From IMG/VR virus record IMGVR_UViG_3300017917_000954, positions 1 through 34,748 of that record: a DNA stretch of 34,748 nt. One strand, given 5' to 3'. This document shows positions 1 to 8,318 of this stretch, one piece after another; the stretch's first letter is position 1; each line of letters begins with the position of its first letter. The position numbers and the translations under genes are program-made. This stretch comes from a virus. The notes beneath the pieces were generated by a model. The model did no database searches and had not been told where the DNA came from. It was given only the letters and a program-made list of their open reading frames with translations.

Positions 1-34
1 CTCCCCTATTCTTATTTTAAATTAGAGGTGACAT

Positions 35-1099
35 ATGGCTAAGCCATTTGATGTAAGTAAATTCCGTAAAGAAATTACAAAATCAATTGATGGTCTTTCA
101 ATTGGTTTTAATGATCCAACAGACTGGATCTCAACAGGCAACTTTGCCTTGAACTATCTGATCTCAGGGGACTTTAATCGTGGTATTCCTTTGGGCAAAG
201 TAACAGTGTTTGCTGGTGACTCGGGTGCGGGTAAAAGTTATATCTGTTCTGGCAACATTGTTAAAAACGCTCAAGAACAAGGTATCTTTGTTGTGTTGAT
301 TGATAGTGAAAATGCGTTAGATGAAGATTGGTTGAAAGCATTAGGAGTCGACACTAGTGAAAGCAAATTGCTTAAATTGTCAATGGCTATGATTGATGAT
401 GTGGCAAAAACAATTTCAACATTTATGAGTGATTATAAAACATTACCCGACGGCGAGCGTCCAAAGGTTCTATTTGTGATTGATTCTTTAGGTATGTTGT
501 TGACTCCAACTGACGTAAATCAGTTTGAAGCAGGTGAAATGAAAGGTGACTTGGGTCGTAAACCCAAAGCATTGACAGCACTTGTTCGTAACTGTGTCAA
601 CATGTTTGGTAGCTACAATGTAGGCATGGTAGTGACCAATCACACCTATGCTTCACAGGATATGTTTGATCCAGATGACAAGATCTCCGGCGGACAAGGC
701 TTTATCTATGCTTCAAGTATTGTTGTTGCTATGAAAAAGCTCAAGCTCAAAGAAGATGAGGATGGCAACAAAGTAAGTGACGTCAACGGTATTAGAGCCG
801 CATGTAAGATTATGAAAACACGTTATGCCAAACCTTTTGAAGGTGTACAGGTTAAAATTCCTTACACAACAGGAATGAGTCCATATTCAGGCATGGTTGA
901 TCTTGCTGAGAAAAAAGGTATCCTTAAAAAAGAAGGCAATAGTTTGGTATTTGTTACCAGCGATGGTGAGATTATCAAACAATTCCGTAAAAAGTGGGAA
1001 GCCAACGAGGATGGTTGTTTAGACAAACTAATTGCTGATTTTGGAAATCAAAAATCAGAGGTAAGTACTCCAGAAGAAGCCGCAGAAGGAGAAGCATAA
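35..1099 (+). CDS. uvsX: UvsX-type RecA-family recombinase
   Basis: Strand-exchange ATPase that coats ssDNA and drives homologous pairing in T4-type recombination-dependent replication and repair. The 354 residues carry a RecA core: Walker A GDSGAGKS at 61-68, a catalytic-Glu segment IDSENALDE around residue 92 (like the corresponding RecA segment), and Walker B VLFVID at 145-150. An acidic, Glu-rich C-terminus (about 340-354) is typical of UvsX. Start chosen because GAGGTG lies a few bases before the ATG. The upstream region is cut by the window, so its promoter cannot be seen. It is followed after one base by a small acidic protein and, two genes later, by uvsY, its usual mediator. Family assignment is firm; host RecA is excluded by the phage neighbours and length. 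Confidence 0.95.
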   Translation: MAKPFDVSKFRKEITKSIDGLSIGFNDPTDWISTGNFALNYLISGDFNRGIPLGKVTVFAGDSGAGKSYICSGNIVKNAQEQGIFVVLIDSENALDEDWLKALGVDTSESKLLKLSMAMIDDVAKTISTFMSDYKTLPDGERPKVLFVIDSLGMLLTPTDVNQFEAGEMKGDLGRKPKALTALVRNCVNMFGSYNVGMVVTNHTYASQDMFDPDDKISGGQGFIYASSIVVAMKKLKLKEDEDGNKVSDVNGIRAACKIMKTRYAKPFEGVQVKIPYTTGMSPYSGMVDLAEKKGILKKEGNSLVFVTSDGEIIKQFRKKWEANEDGCLDKLIADFGNQKSEVSTPEEAAEGEA

Positions 1100-1100
1100 T

Positions 1101-1361
1101 ATGGCAGTAAATTTAGCGAACGAAGTTTGGCAAGAAATCAAACGTTATGTTAACGGTATGGATCGTGCAGAAGCAGCCGAAGCATTAGTTGGTGTATTAA
1201 TTGACAACGACGTTAGTGCTGAAGAAATCAAGATTGCTTTTAAAAGCGATAGTGAAGTTAAACAAGCATTAAAGCAATACCTTGATGACCACATCGACGA
1301 CGAAGATGACGAAGATGACGAAGACGAGTGGGACGAGGAAGATAATGACGACGACTATTAA
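1101..1361 (+). CDS. Small protein with extreme acidic C-terminal tail
   Basis: Unrecognised 86-residue protein. The first ~65 residues look like a small helical domain; the last ~22 are almost all Asp/Glu, ending in DDDY. The tail is encoded by a short GAN-rich repeat (about 1296-1345). A good ribosome site (AGAAGGAG) lies inside the end of uvsX, so it is translationally coupled to the recombinase. Acidic tails of this kind are known in SSB and DNA-mimic proteins, where they contact basic partners or mimic DNA. A role as a UvsX/UvsY accessory factor is inference from position and charge only. Its last 17 bases overlap the next gene in another frame. Confidence 0.75.
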   Translation: MAVNLANEVWQEIKRYVNGMDRAEAAEALVGVLIDNDVSAEEIKIAFKSDSEVKQALKQYLDDHIDDEDDEDDEDEWDEEDNDDDY

Positions 1362-2547
1362 GGACTATTATTGTTCTTTAAAGTTTAGATTTCAAAAAAT
1401 CGATCTCGCAAGTAAAACAACCTGTGTTTGTCATGCTGCAAGATTACACAATATAGATTTTAAATGGTTGGCAGATAATCCAGGTCAATCATTTAATACT
1501 CCGTTGTTGATAGAAGAACGTCAGATGATGCTGGACAATCAACGAGATTCTAGTTGTGATATAAACTGTTGGTCAGCTGAAGATATTGGGGCACCAAGTC
1601 CTAGGTATCTTCAGCAGTCCGACGGTTCGTTGTTGCGTACTCATACCAATTTGATAAATCGTCCAGAAATTCTTGATATCACTGTGGGTGACAACTGCAA
1701 TCTAACCTGCTCTTATTGTTGTAAAGAATATAGTAGTAGTTGGAAAAGAGATATTGCCAAACACGGCGACTATGCCATTACCAATGGCGATGCGAGATAC
1801 AAGTTATCTAGTAAAGATCGAATATTGTTAAATGTTAGTCAGCCTGAGATAAAAGCAACTACACATTATCAAATGCTAATGAACGAAATAAGATTAGCAT
1901 CACCAACATTGAAAAGATTGGACATTACCGGAGGAGAACCTTTTTTAGACAATGGACTAATCGACTTACTAGAGGAACTTGAGTTACCCAAGGACGCTAT
2001 TATTAATCTATATTCAGGATTAGGGGTCAGCATATCAAGATTTGAAACAATGATTCAAAAACTCAAAAACAAACCAAACTTACGCATTTGGGTTAGTGCA
2101 GAGACCACTGAAAAGTTTTATGAATTCAATCGTTATGGGAACACATGGACTGATTTTTTAAAAAAAATACAAATTATAAAAGATCATGGAATTGAAATAG
2201 TGTTTAGCGTAGTAATTAGTAACTTAACTATTTTAGATTTTATTAATTTTTACAAACGGTATAATCAAGAACATAAATTAGTAGTAGGCCAGTGCTATAC
2301 TCCATCTATGATGTCCCCTTATGTGTTAGATCCAACTACTAAAACTAAGATGCTTGATAAAATTTCAGAACTGTCAGATGATCTACAACAAGAGTTTGTG
2401 CAAGCATTGGCACCAGAGCCCAGCGACTTACAACGTCAAAACATCGGTGAATTTTTAAAAGATTTTACTAGACGTAGACCAGATCTGTCATTGAACATTT
2501 TCCCTCAAGAGTTTTTAACCTGGGCTGGAGTTAATCATGTGGTATAG
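1345..2547 (+). CDS. Radical SAM enzyme (phage twitch/SPASM-like type)
   Basis: Radical S-adenosylmethionine enzyme of 400 residues. Core 4Fe-4S motif CxxxCxxC at C118, C122, C125, followed by another Cys; the SAM-contacting GGEP is at 196-199. Upstream of the core there are five Cys (C10, C27, C29, C71, C75), an N-terminal arrangement seen in phage radical SAM proteins with a twitch-like auxiliary region, so a second cluster is possible. Substrate unknown; relatives modify peptides, sugars or nucleotides. Start at 1345 is preferred over an in-frame ATG at 1282, because the intervening residues are only the frame-shifted reading of the acidic repeat, and GAGGAAG sits just upstream of 1345. 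It sits between uvsX and uvsY, directly before the glycan island, and overlaps uvsY by 11 bases. Confidence 0.88.
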   Translation: MTTTIKDYYCSLKFRFQKIDLASKTTCVCHAARLHNIDFKWLADNPGQSFNTPLLIEERQMMLDNQRDSSCDINCWSAEDIGAPSPRYLQQSDGSLLRTHTNLINRPEILDITVGDNCNLTCSYCCKEYSSSWKRDIAKHGDYAITNGDARYKLSSKDRILLNVSQPEIKATTHYQMLMNEIRLASPTLKRLDITGGEPFLDNGLIDLLEELELPKDAIINLYSGLGVSISRFETMIQKLKNKPNLRIWVSAETTEKFYEFNRYGNTWTDFLKKIQIIKDHGIEIVFSVVISNLTILDFINFYKRYNQEHKLVVGQCYTPSMMSPYVLDPTTKTKMLDKISELSDDLQQEFVQALAPEPSDLQRQNIGEFLKDFTRRRPDLSLNIFPQEFLTWAGVNHVV

Positions 2548-2989
2548 TAAAGTTGTTAGCAGTCTTGGTAATATACCAGATTTTATTCAGTATTACGAGC
2601 GAGAACTAGAAGAAGCTAAACGAGATTGTCGCATTGGTGGATTAGTAGAAAAAAATATCTCTGCTTTACCGGGCATCACTGAGCACAGGTTTAATCAGCT
2701 TCAAGAAATCGAAGCCGTGCTTAATTTTCTTAATATTCAGTTGCGCAAGATTCGCCGCAAGCATTTTCAAAAGTATCTAGAAGCTTATGCTAGAGCATTG
2801 ACTAGCCGTGATGCTGAAAAGTATGTTGATGGAGAAGACGAAGTCATTGACTTTGAAACCATAATTAATGAAGTTGCATTGTTACGCAATAAATGGCTAG
2901 GCATACTTAAAGGACTTGATGCCAAGCAATGGCAAATGGGTCACATTGTAAGATTACGCACAGCTGGCATGGAAGATATTACCGTATGA
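2537..2989 (+). CDS. uvsY: UvsY-like recombination mediator
   Basis: Probable UvsY, the small mediator that loads UvsX on ssDNA covered by gp32. 150 residues (T4 UvsY is about 137), largely helical, with a basic middle (IRRKHFQKYLEAYARAL) and a C-terminal block (WLGILKGLDAKQW, then GHIVRLRTAGMED) that lines up by eye with the conserved UvsY C-terminus (WGILLD...IKHIQDMRA in T4). GGAG seven bases before the ATG supports the start, inside the end of the radical SAM gene. Genomic linkage to uvsX strengthens the call. No enzymatic motif is expected. The assignment rests on pattern and context, not an alignment. Confidence 0.75.
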   Translation: MWYSKVVSSLGNIPDFIQYYERELEEAKRDCRIGGLVEKNISALPGITEHRFNQLQEIEAVLNFLNIQLRKIRRKHFQKYLEAYARALTSRDAEKYVDGEDEVIDFETIINEVALLRNKWLGILKGLDAKQWQMGHIVRLRTAGMEDITV

Positions 2990-3744
2990 CATTTAGAAAC
3001 GCAGAAGAAAGTCACGCTCATAGTTTGCAAACTTTAAACATGTTGTATGAGTACGATGATTTTATGGCCAGCATCAACACTGTGGTAGATTTAGGATGTG
3101 GTTTGGGGTTAGATCTTGAATGGTGGGCAACTCGAACAACTAGAGATGACAATCCGATTCCGTTAAACATTGATTGTATTGGTGTAGATCTATTACCTCA
3201 TTTGTCGGTGGCAAAAAAATACGCAAATATAACTTATCAATCTACAGATTTTGAAACTACAATATATCCAAAAAAAAATACTTCGTTTGATGTGCTATGG
3301 TGTCACGATGCATTTCAGTATGCTCTTAATCCTATAGGGACTCTGAGTCAGTGGTGGCATCTTGCTAGCGATGGAGCAATGTTAGCACTGATATTGCCTC
3401 AAACAACAAATTTTTCTAAAAGACAACATGCATTTACACAACCTCCCGGAGTTTATTATCATTATACATTAGTTAACTTGATTCATATGTTATCAGTCTC
3501 TGGATGGGATTGCGGCAGCGGATTTTTTAAAAAAATGCCCACAGAATCATGGTTGCATGCAGTTGTATATAAAAGTGCTCACCCCCCAATGAATCCCAAA
3601 ACAACCAGTTGGTATGAGTTGTTGGAGAAAAAATTACTACCCGAATCAGCTGAATTGTGTGTAAAAAGATTTGGAGAACTACGTCAGCAAGAGATAATTT
3701 TGCCTTGGCTTGATAAAAGTCTAACTCACTACGGACTTCAGTAA
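2986..3744 (+). CDS. Class I SAM-dependent methyltransferase
   Basis: 252-residue Rossmann-fold methyltransferase. Motif I VVDLGCGLGLDLEWW lies near residue 30; a later strand with DVLWCHDAFQY matches the motif IV/post-IV region. Substrate unknown; as the first gene of the glycan island, sugar or glycolipid methylation is the natural guess. Start at 2986 forms an ATGA overlap with the uvsY stop; a longer in-frame reading from 2929 lies entirely within uvsY and is rejected. The 3' end overlaps the converging minus-strand gene by 24 bases. Confidence 0.82.
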   Translation: MTFRNAEESHAHSLQTLNMLYEYDDFMASINTVVDLGCGLGLDLEWWATRTTRDDNPIPLNIDCIGVDLLPHLSVAKKYANITYQSTDFETTIYPKKNTSFDVLWCHDAFQYALNPIGTLSQWWHLASDGAMLALILPQTTNFSKRQHAFTQPPGVYYHYTLVNLIHMLSVSGWDCGSGFFKKMPTESWLHAVVYKSAHPPMNPKTTSWYELLEKKLLPESAELCVKRFGELRQQEIILPWLDKSLTHYGLQ

Positions 3745-4563
3745 ACGTTGTAATGGTAATCCAGATTGAATTTCTGGTATAGTCCATTCGGTATGTGCTA
3801 ACTGTTCTATCCATTGTGTTCTATCTGGGCGCCATGGATTTTCTATTTGTGCTAAATCTAAATTGCCCACAGATGCAGCCAAACTTGATGCGCCAACAAA
3901 TGCAGGTACACCGTTTAGAATAGCCTGAGTTCCAGGGCCTGAGTTGTGATTAACTACAGCCCAGGCAGTAGTTAAACACTGATTATAGTCAAAACTATCA
4001 TAGGTGCCCGGTATAGGTCTTGGTGATTCAATTACACACCCGGGTATGTTGGCAATGCGTTCTCTAGGATGCGGTCGTATAACAATAGGTTTGTCTGAGT
4101 GTTGTCTAATTTTACGAGCTGTTTCGGTAAGCCAAGCAACAGTAGGAGGTTGATTGGCCCATTGTTCACTATCGCTACGTTGGCAAGCAATAATAATATT
4201 GTATCCTGAGTTAGTCCATGGTTTTACATCTAATCCTAATTCTTTAGCACGGTTGGGTATTAGTTCTTTTCCATAGTCGGCTGTTGACCCTGTGCCATTG
4301 ATGCCCAATTTCCAAGTAAGTCCGCGCCTCAACATACCTACTTCTGCTACAAGCACTGGACGACCAGTTGACTGATACAGTTTCCATATTTCATGATTGG
4401 ATTTCATTCGTCCAGCCCAGAGCATTGACCAAATTATAGCAACATCAGCTGAACTATCCATGCTTGTATGAGCGACACCCAAACGGTCAAGACCAGCACG
4501 AATAGCGGCAAAGACTGGCGCACTATTTAAAGCTCCGTACTGATCAAAAATACTTACACGCAT
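3721..4563 (-). CDS. GT-B / capsule-polysaccharide-type glycosyltransferase (paralogue 1)
   Basis: 280-residue protein resembling the KpsC/KpsS-like capsule polysaccharide family. Visible: VIRPHPRER near residue 160 and NHNSGPGTQAILNGVPAF near 205-222, the pattern of a GT-B sugar-nucleotide site where a Ser/Gly loop follows a conserved RxHP. Its C-terminal block (IENPWRPDRTQWIEQLAHTEW) recurs in the two minus-strand genes at 10078-12133, so the three are paralogues. Single-gene cassette, transcribed against its neighbours from a TAAATA element shared with the divergent gene at 4586. Acceptor and donor sugars cannot be read from sequence. Confidence 0.7.
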   Translation of the reverse strand: MRVSIFDQYGALNSAPVFAAIRAGLDRLGVAHTSMDSSADVAIIWSMLWAGRMKSNHEIWKLYQSTGRPVLVAEVGMLRRGLTWKLGINGTGSTADYGKELIPNRAKELGLDVKPWTNSGYNIIIACQRSDSEQWANQPPTVAWLTETARKIRQHSDKPIVIRPHPRERIANIPGCVIESPRPIPGTYDSFDYNQCLTTAWAVVNHNSGPGTQAILNGVPAFVGASSLAASVGNLDLAQIENPWRPDRTQWIEQLAHTEWTIPEIQSGLPLQRLLKSVVS

Positions 4564-4573
4564 AATTTTTAGT

Positions 4574-4583
4574 TAAATATTTA
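4574..4583. promoter_or_regulatory. Palindromic bidirectional T4-type late promoter
   Basis: The 22-base gap between divergent genes contains the perfect palindrome TAAATATTTA. Each strand therefore presents a TAAATA core of the T4 late promoter (consensus TATAAATA). On the plus strand the core ends six bases before the ATG at 4586; on the minus strand 14 bases before the ATG at 4563. No Shine-Dalgarno fits in either leader. Late function is inferred from the motif and its recurrence in this window. Confidence 0.6.
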
Positions 4584-4585
4584 CT

Positions 4586-5374
4586 ATGATTATACCACCC
4601 CTGCTTGGAAACCTTGACCAATCAAAATTTTTTATCTATGCCGCAGCCGATTCTGTGTATTTTGATCAGCATGCAGTTCCGTTGATCAATAGCGTATTAA
4701 CCAATACTCCAGAAACAGGTGTTCACATACACATATACGACCCACGTCCTGATCAGTTGGAATTTTGTCGAAATCGTGCTGGTGTTACTGTTACACACGA
4801 AACACTGGACCCTGTGCAATTTAACAAAGTAACTGCACGTTGGTTAAAACGCACAGACTTTGCCAACGATCGTCAGCGTCAAATGTACAAAAAAGGTCAA
4901 ACACTGGGCACAGAAGGGTTAAACTTGTTGGTTAGACAGACCTACTATGCTTGCACACGATTTATAAGATTGGCTGAATTAATACGCCCGGGGCAACGTT
5001 GTTTGGCCATAGACGTAGATGGATTGGTGCGAGCACCTTTTGAACATCAGTTAGGACCAGCAGATTTTTATCTATATGAAAAGCCCAAAGACGGTACACA
5101 CCTGGCTGGAGCTCTGTTATTCAACGGCACTGCCGGAAGCCACGAGTTTGTGCAAAAATATGCTCATCAATTACGTTCAGCAATTGAACAAGATGATGTC
5201 TATTGGTTCTTGGATCAGGTGATCTTGGATCAATTGGTCCCACACTATCACAAAGGTCTGTTGCCAATGAGCTACATTGACTGGGCCATGCGAGGAGATA
5301 GTGCTATTTGGTCAGCCAAAGGCAAACGCAAAGAGCTTGAAGTATTCAAACAAGAACAGCGAAAGTATCTATGA
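4586..5374 (+). CDS. GT-A-type glycosyltransferase
   Basis: 262 residues. The sequence starts with a Rossmann-like strand (FIYAAADSVYF) and contains a DxD-type motif in CLAIDVDGLVRAP near residue 145, followed by GALLFNGT and a DQVILDQL segment, an order seen in GT8-like GT-A enzymes that bind a nucleotide sugar through a metal. Donor and acceptor unknown. It is the first gene of a seven-gene plus-strand operon running to 10085, with ATGA-type or short overlaps throughout. The ATG lies directly after a TAAATA promoter core with no ribosome-binding site. Confidence 0.68.
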   Translation: MIIPPLLGNLDQSKFFIYAAADSVYFDQHAVPLINSVLTNTPETGVHIHIYDPRPDQLEFCRNRAGVTVTHETLDPVQFNKVTARWLKRTDFANDRQRQMYKKGQTLGTEGLNLLVRQTYYACTRFIRLAELIRPGQRCLAIDVDGLVRAPFEHQLGPADFYLYEKPKDGTHLAGALLFNGTAGSHEFVQKYAHQLRSAIEQDDVYWFLDQVILDQLVPHYHKGLLPMSYIDWAMRGDSAIWSAKGKRKELEVFKQEQRKYL

Positions 5375-5970
5375 TATTGTATCAGAAAGATTGGATCAAC
5401 GAAGAATGGTTCACTGATATCTATCAGCAACACAAAAAAGAAAACTTTGATCTGTTAGATGCATATCTCAGCACGCCTCCTAAAACAATACTAGACATTG
5501 GTTGCGGATTAGGATGGGAAAGTCGTATGTTCAATCAAAAATACGGAACTGAATTGTATTTGTTAGATGGCGACTATGATGATAATGGTCAAGACGATCG
5601 AATACAGCAACAGGCACGTTATACAACAGATGTTAAAAATTTTGCATTTTATTATAAGTTGGATTTTCTTTGCCGCGAGTTAGATAAGTTAAACACAAAA
5701 AACTATCACTTAATTGACTGTAACAACATCACCATTCCAGAAGATGTCAAATTTGATCTCATAACTAGTTGGGTCAGTTGCGGGTTTCATTATCCGGTAA
5801 ACACCTATCGTGAATTGATTCTTAATCACAGCCACGACAACACAGTTGTGGTAATGGATTTACGTATTCTGTCCAAACAGCGAGAACCAATTGTTGAAGA
5901 TGGTGTTGAGGTTGTTAAAACAATTAACAACCGACCAAAATATTCCACATCGCACATAAGGTTTATATGA
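5371..5970 (+). CDS. SAM-dependent methyltransferase
   Basis: 199-residue class I methyltransferase. Motif I ILDIGCGLGWESRMF lies near residue 40, acidic loop LLDGDYDD near 68, and FDLITSWVSCGFHYP near 130 matches motif IV. Begins within the stop of the preceding glycosyltransferase (ATGA) and ends within the start of the next, so expression is coupled. Sugar O-methylation is the likely role from context; the substrate is not visible. Confidence 0.78.
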   Translation: MILYQKDWINEEWFTDIYQQHKKENFDLLDAYLSTPPKTILDIGCGLGWESRMFNQKYGTELYLLDGDYDDNGQDDRIQQQARYTTDVKNFAFYYKLDFLCRELDKLNTKNYHLIDCNNITIPEDVKFDLITSWVSCGFHYPVNTYRELILNHSHDNTVVVMDLRILSKQREPIVEDGVEVVKTINNRPKYSTSHIRFI

Positions 5971-6728
5971 TATCAATAGTAATGGCTTACTACAATAGGT
6001 TACCTCAATTGAAATTTACTTTGCAGACTATTGCCAATAGTGTGTATAAAGAAGTAGAAGTTGTCATTGTTGATGACTTCAGCGATACAGAAAATAGTTT
6101 AGATAACATACCGCAAGAGTTTCCACAATTGCAGTTTAATATCATTCGCATGAAAGACCGGGTCACAAAAAAAGACTATTGTAATCCGTGCATTCCTTAC
6201 AATGTAGGATTGCGTGCCAGTTGCGGAGATATGATCGTGATACAAAATCCTGAATGTTGTCATATGGGCGATGTATTGAATCATGTTGCTGAAAATCTAA
6301 CCAATGAAAATTATCTCAGTTTTCATTGTTGGGCATGCACCAAACAAGATGTTACAATATTACATCAACAAGGATCAATCCCCACAGTATCAACTTCAAA
6401 AAAAGCACGCTGGTACAATCATGAAACAGAACGACCAGTGGCGTTTCACTTTTGCAATGCCATAACCAGAACCAATCTAATCAAAGTCAATGGATTCGAT
6501 GAAAGATATGCCACTGGACACAACTGGGATGATGCAGAACTATTGTACAGAATCAAACAGGTCTGCAATCTTGAATTTGTGGCTGAACCAATGGTTATAC
6601 ACCAATACCATCATAAGAGTTACGGACATCCTGACAACATTGAGCCCAATCAAAACAACAAAGATTTGTATTTTGATATCACTGTCAATGGTCCGGTACA
6701 TGCACCAAACAAAGAGAGTATACAATGA
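5967..6728 (+). CDS. Family 2 glycosyltransferase
   Basis: 253-residue GT2 enzyme (GT-A fold, inverting). N-terminal ISIVMAYYNR and VVIVDDFSD near residue 37 form the nucleotide-binding start of GT2 proteins. Near residue 176, NGFDERYATGHNWDDAELLYRI matches the acceptor-side GFDE...W-x-D-E/D region that supplies the catalytic base. The usual DxD is less clear (QNPECCHMGD near 95). Both ends overlap neighbours by four bases (ATGA). Acceptor unknown. Confidence 0.88.
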   Translation: MISIVMAYYNRLPQLKFTLQTIANSVYKEVEVVIVDDFSDTENSLDNIPQEFPQLQFNIIRMKDRVTKKDYCNPCIPYNVGLRASCGDMIVIQNPECCHMGDVLNHVAENLTNENYLSFHCWACTKQDVTILHQQGSIPTVSTSKKARWYNHETERPVAFHFCNAITRTNLIKVNGFDERYATGHNWDDAELLYRIKQVCNLEFVAEPMVIHQYHHKSYGHPDNIEPNQNNKDLYFDITVNGPVHAPNKESIQ

Positions 6729-7252
6729 AATTTAAAATCAAAGGAAAAAGAGCTAGTCGCAACGACTTATTGTCGCAGTTTATCAATGAAAATGTGGTGC
6801 CGGGCAGTACAGTATTAGACATAGGTTGCGGTCCAAAGGCCTACTCCTCACCATTGTCGGATCAAGGATGTCGTGTGTTGACCATTGATGCTTGGGATTG
6901 GGTAGAACCAGACATTGTGGCCAATGTAGAAACTACTCCCATTGCTGAGATTACTCCTGAGCGTTGGGATTATATTTTGATGATTGATTTCATTGAGCAC
7001 TTAGACAAAGATGCAGGCGTTCGCTTGTTAGAAGATTGTAAAAAGATAGTTAATAAAAAAATATTTTTGCTTACTCCATTGCCTGAAATTTGGACCGACA
7101 ACACGCACAACATTGAAAATGAACGCATTTGGAGTCACGGCAATCAGTTTGACATACACAAGAGTTCATGGACACACGATGACTTTGTGGGTTGGACTGA
7201 AGTTAAATTGCCCAGTTTAGAGAAATACTATGTAGGATACTATGCCGCGTAA
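6725..7252 (+). CDS. SAM-dependent methyltransferase
   Basis: 175-residue class I methyltransferase. Motif I TVLDIGCGPKAYSS lies near residue 33, acidic residue in LTIDAWDW near 58, and DYILMIDFIEHLDKD near 90 is a clear motif IV with the EHL typical of small-molecule methyltransferases. ATGA overlap with the GT2 gene upstream; overlaps the epimerase by 11 bases. The third methyltransferase of the island; it is not a close copy of the other two by eye. Confidence 0.8.
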   Translation: MKFKIKGKRASRNDLLSQFINENVVPGSTVLDIGCGPKAYSSPLSDQGCRVLTIDAWDWVEPDIVANVETTPIAEITPERWDYILMIDFIEHLDKDAGVRLLEDCKKIVNKKIFLLTPLPEIWTDNTHNIENERIWSHGNQFDIHKSSWTHDDFVGWTEVKLPSLEKYYVGYYAA

Positions 7253-8318
7253 AATACTGACCATACTGGGAACACGTCCTGAAATTATTCGTCTATCAAG
7301 AATTATTCCTAAACTAGATCAAGTTAGCGAGCATAGAATATTGCACACAGGACAAAACTACGATTCTACGCTCAACGACATATTCTTTGATCAACTAGGA
7401 TTACGTCGACCAGACTGTGTGTTAGAAAGTCGTGGCACCATTGGTCAACAGTTGGCTGCCACCATGATTGGCGTAGAACAGTATATCTCAGAATTTAGGC
7501 CCAATGCTGTGTTGGTACTAGGAGATACCAATTCAGGATTGAGTGCTATTGTTTGTGAACGAATGGGAGTTCCTGTGTATCACATGGAAGCTGGTAATCG
7601 TTGTTACGATCTGTTGGTACCAGAAGAAAAGAATAGACGTGTTATAGACAGTATCAGTACTGTTAATTTGCCCTACACTGAACTCAGTAGACAAAATTTG
7701 TTAAGAGAAGGTGCGCCAAACAATCGCGTATTTGTAACAGGAAATCCTATCAAAGAAGTTCTGGATTTTTATGCCAATGACATTGACAATAGCAGTATTC
7801 TACAGAAACTAAAACTAGAATCCAATCAATATATTATAGCCACAGCACACCGAGCAGAGAATGTAGATGATCCAAAACGTTTGGCCAGTATTTTCAATGC
7901 TATGGAAACGATTGCACATGAATATCCCATTGTGTTCAGTTGCCATCCACGTACACGTCAACGATTGCGTGATCTGAATATATCTGTAAGCAATCGTATT
8001 ATGTTATTAGAGCCCATGGGTTTTTTTGATTTTGTTCATTTAGAAAAAAACAGCTACATGTCCATTAGCGATTCAGGCACAGTGCAGGAAGAAATGTGCT
8101 TATTCAATAAACCTACCATAACTATACGTGCTACTACTGAACGTCCAGAAACTGTTTGGTGCGGTTCAAATATTGTAACTGGGCTAGAAGTCAATGACAT
8201 TGTTGCTGGGTATCGAGCTATGAAACAAGCTGACCGAGCATGGACAGTGCCTGCTGAATATGCAAGGACCAATGTCAGTGACACGGTAGTAAACATTTTG
8301 TTAGGAAATCATGTTTAA
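7242..8318 (+). CDS. Non-hydrolysing UDP-GlcNAc 2-epimerase family (WecB/WbjD type)
   Basis: 358-residue GT-B-fold epimerase. Diagnostic: TILGTRPEIIRLSRI at the N-terminus, HTGQNYDSTL near 36, GDTNSGLSA near 94, HMEAGNRCYD...PEEKNRR near 114-131, TAHRAENVDD near 200, and SDSGTVQEE near 278. The HMEAGNRC variant recalls the WbjD/FnlC/Cap5G branch, which epimerises the UDP-sugar made by WbjB-type enzymes, rather than WecB, which acts on UDP-GlcNAc itself. The two genes downstream are the expected dehydratase and reductase, supporting that reading. Start preceded by AGGA. Substrate branch is inference; family is firm. Confidence 0.9.
   Translation: MPRKILTILGTRPEIIRLSRIIPKLDQVSEHRILHTGQNYDSTLNDIFFDQLGLRRPDCVLESRGTIGQQLAATMIGVEQYISEFRPNAVLVLGDTNSGLSAIVCERMGVPVYHMEAGNRCYDLLVPEEKNRRVIDSISTVNLPYTELSRQNLLREGAPNNRVFVTGNPIKEVLDFYANDIDNSSILQKLKLESNQYIIATAHRAENVDDPKRLASIFNAMETIAHEYPIVFSCHPRTRQRLRDLNISVSNRIMLLEPMGFFDFVHLEKNSYMSISDSGTVQEEMCLFNKPTITIRATTERPETVWCGSNIVTGLEVNDIVAGYRAMKQADRAWTVPAEYARTNVSDTVVNILLGNHV

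Noticed and set aside
1282-1344. Longer radical SAM start
   Set aside because: The extra 21 residues (Met/Thr/Lys-rich) are the out-of-frame reading of the acidic repeat of the previous gene; 1345 has a better ribosome site.
2929-2985. Longer first methyltransferase start inside uvsY
   Set aside because: The added residues have no methyltransferase-like character, and the ATGA overlap at 2986 matches the style of the neighbouring genes.
3527-3814. Minus-strand reading frame of 95 residues over the convergent junction
   Set aside because: Lies antisense to the methyltransferase and within the end of the converging glycosyltransferase in another frame; no ribosome site and no domain.
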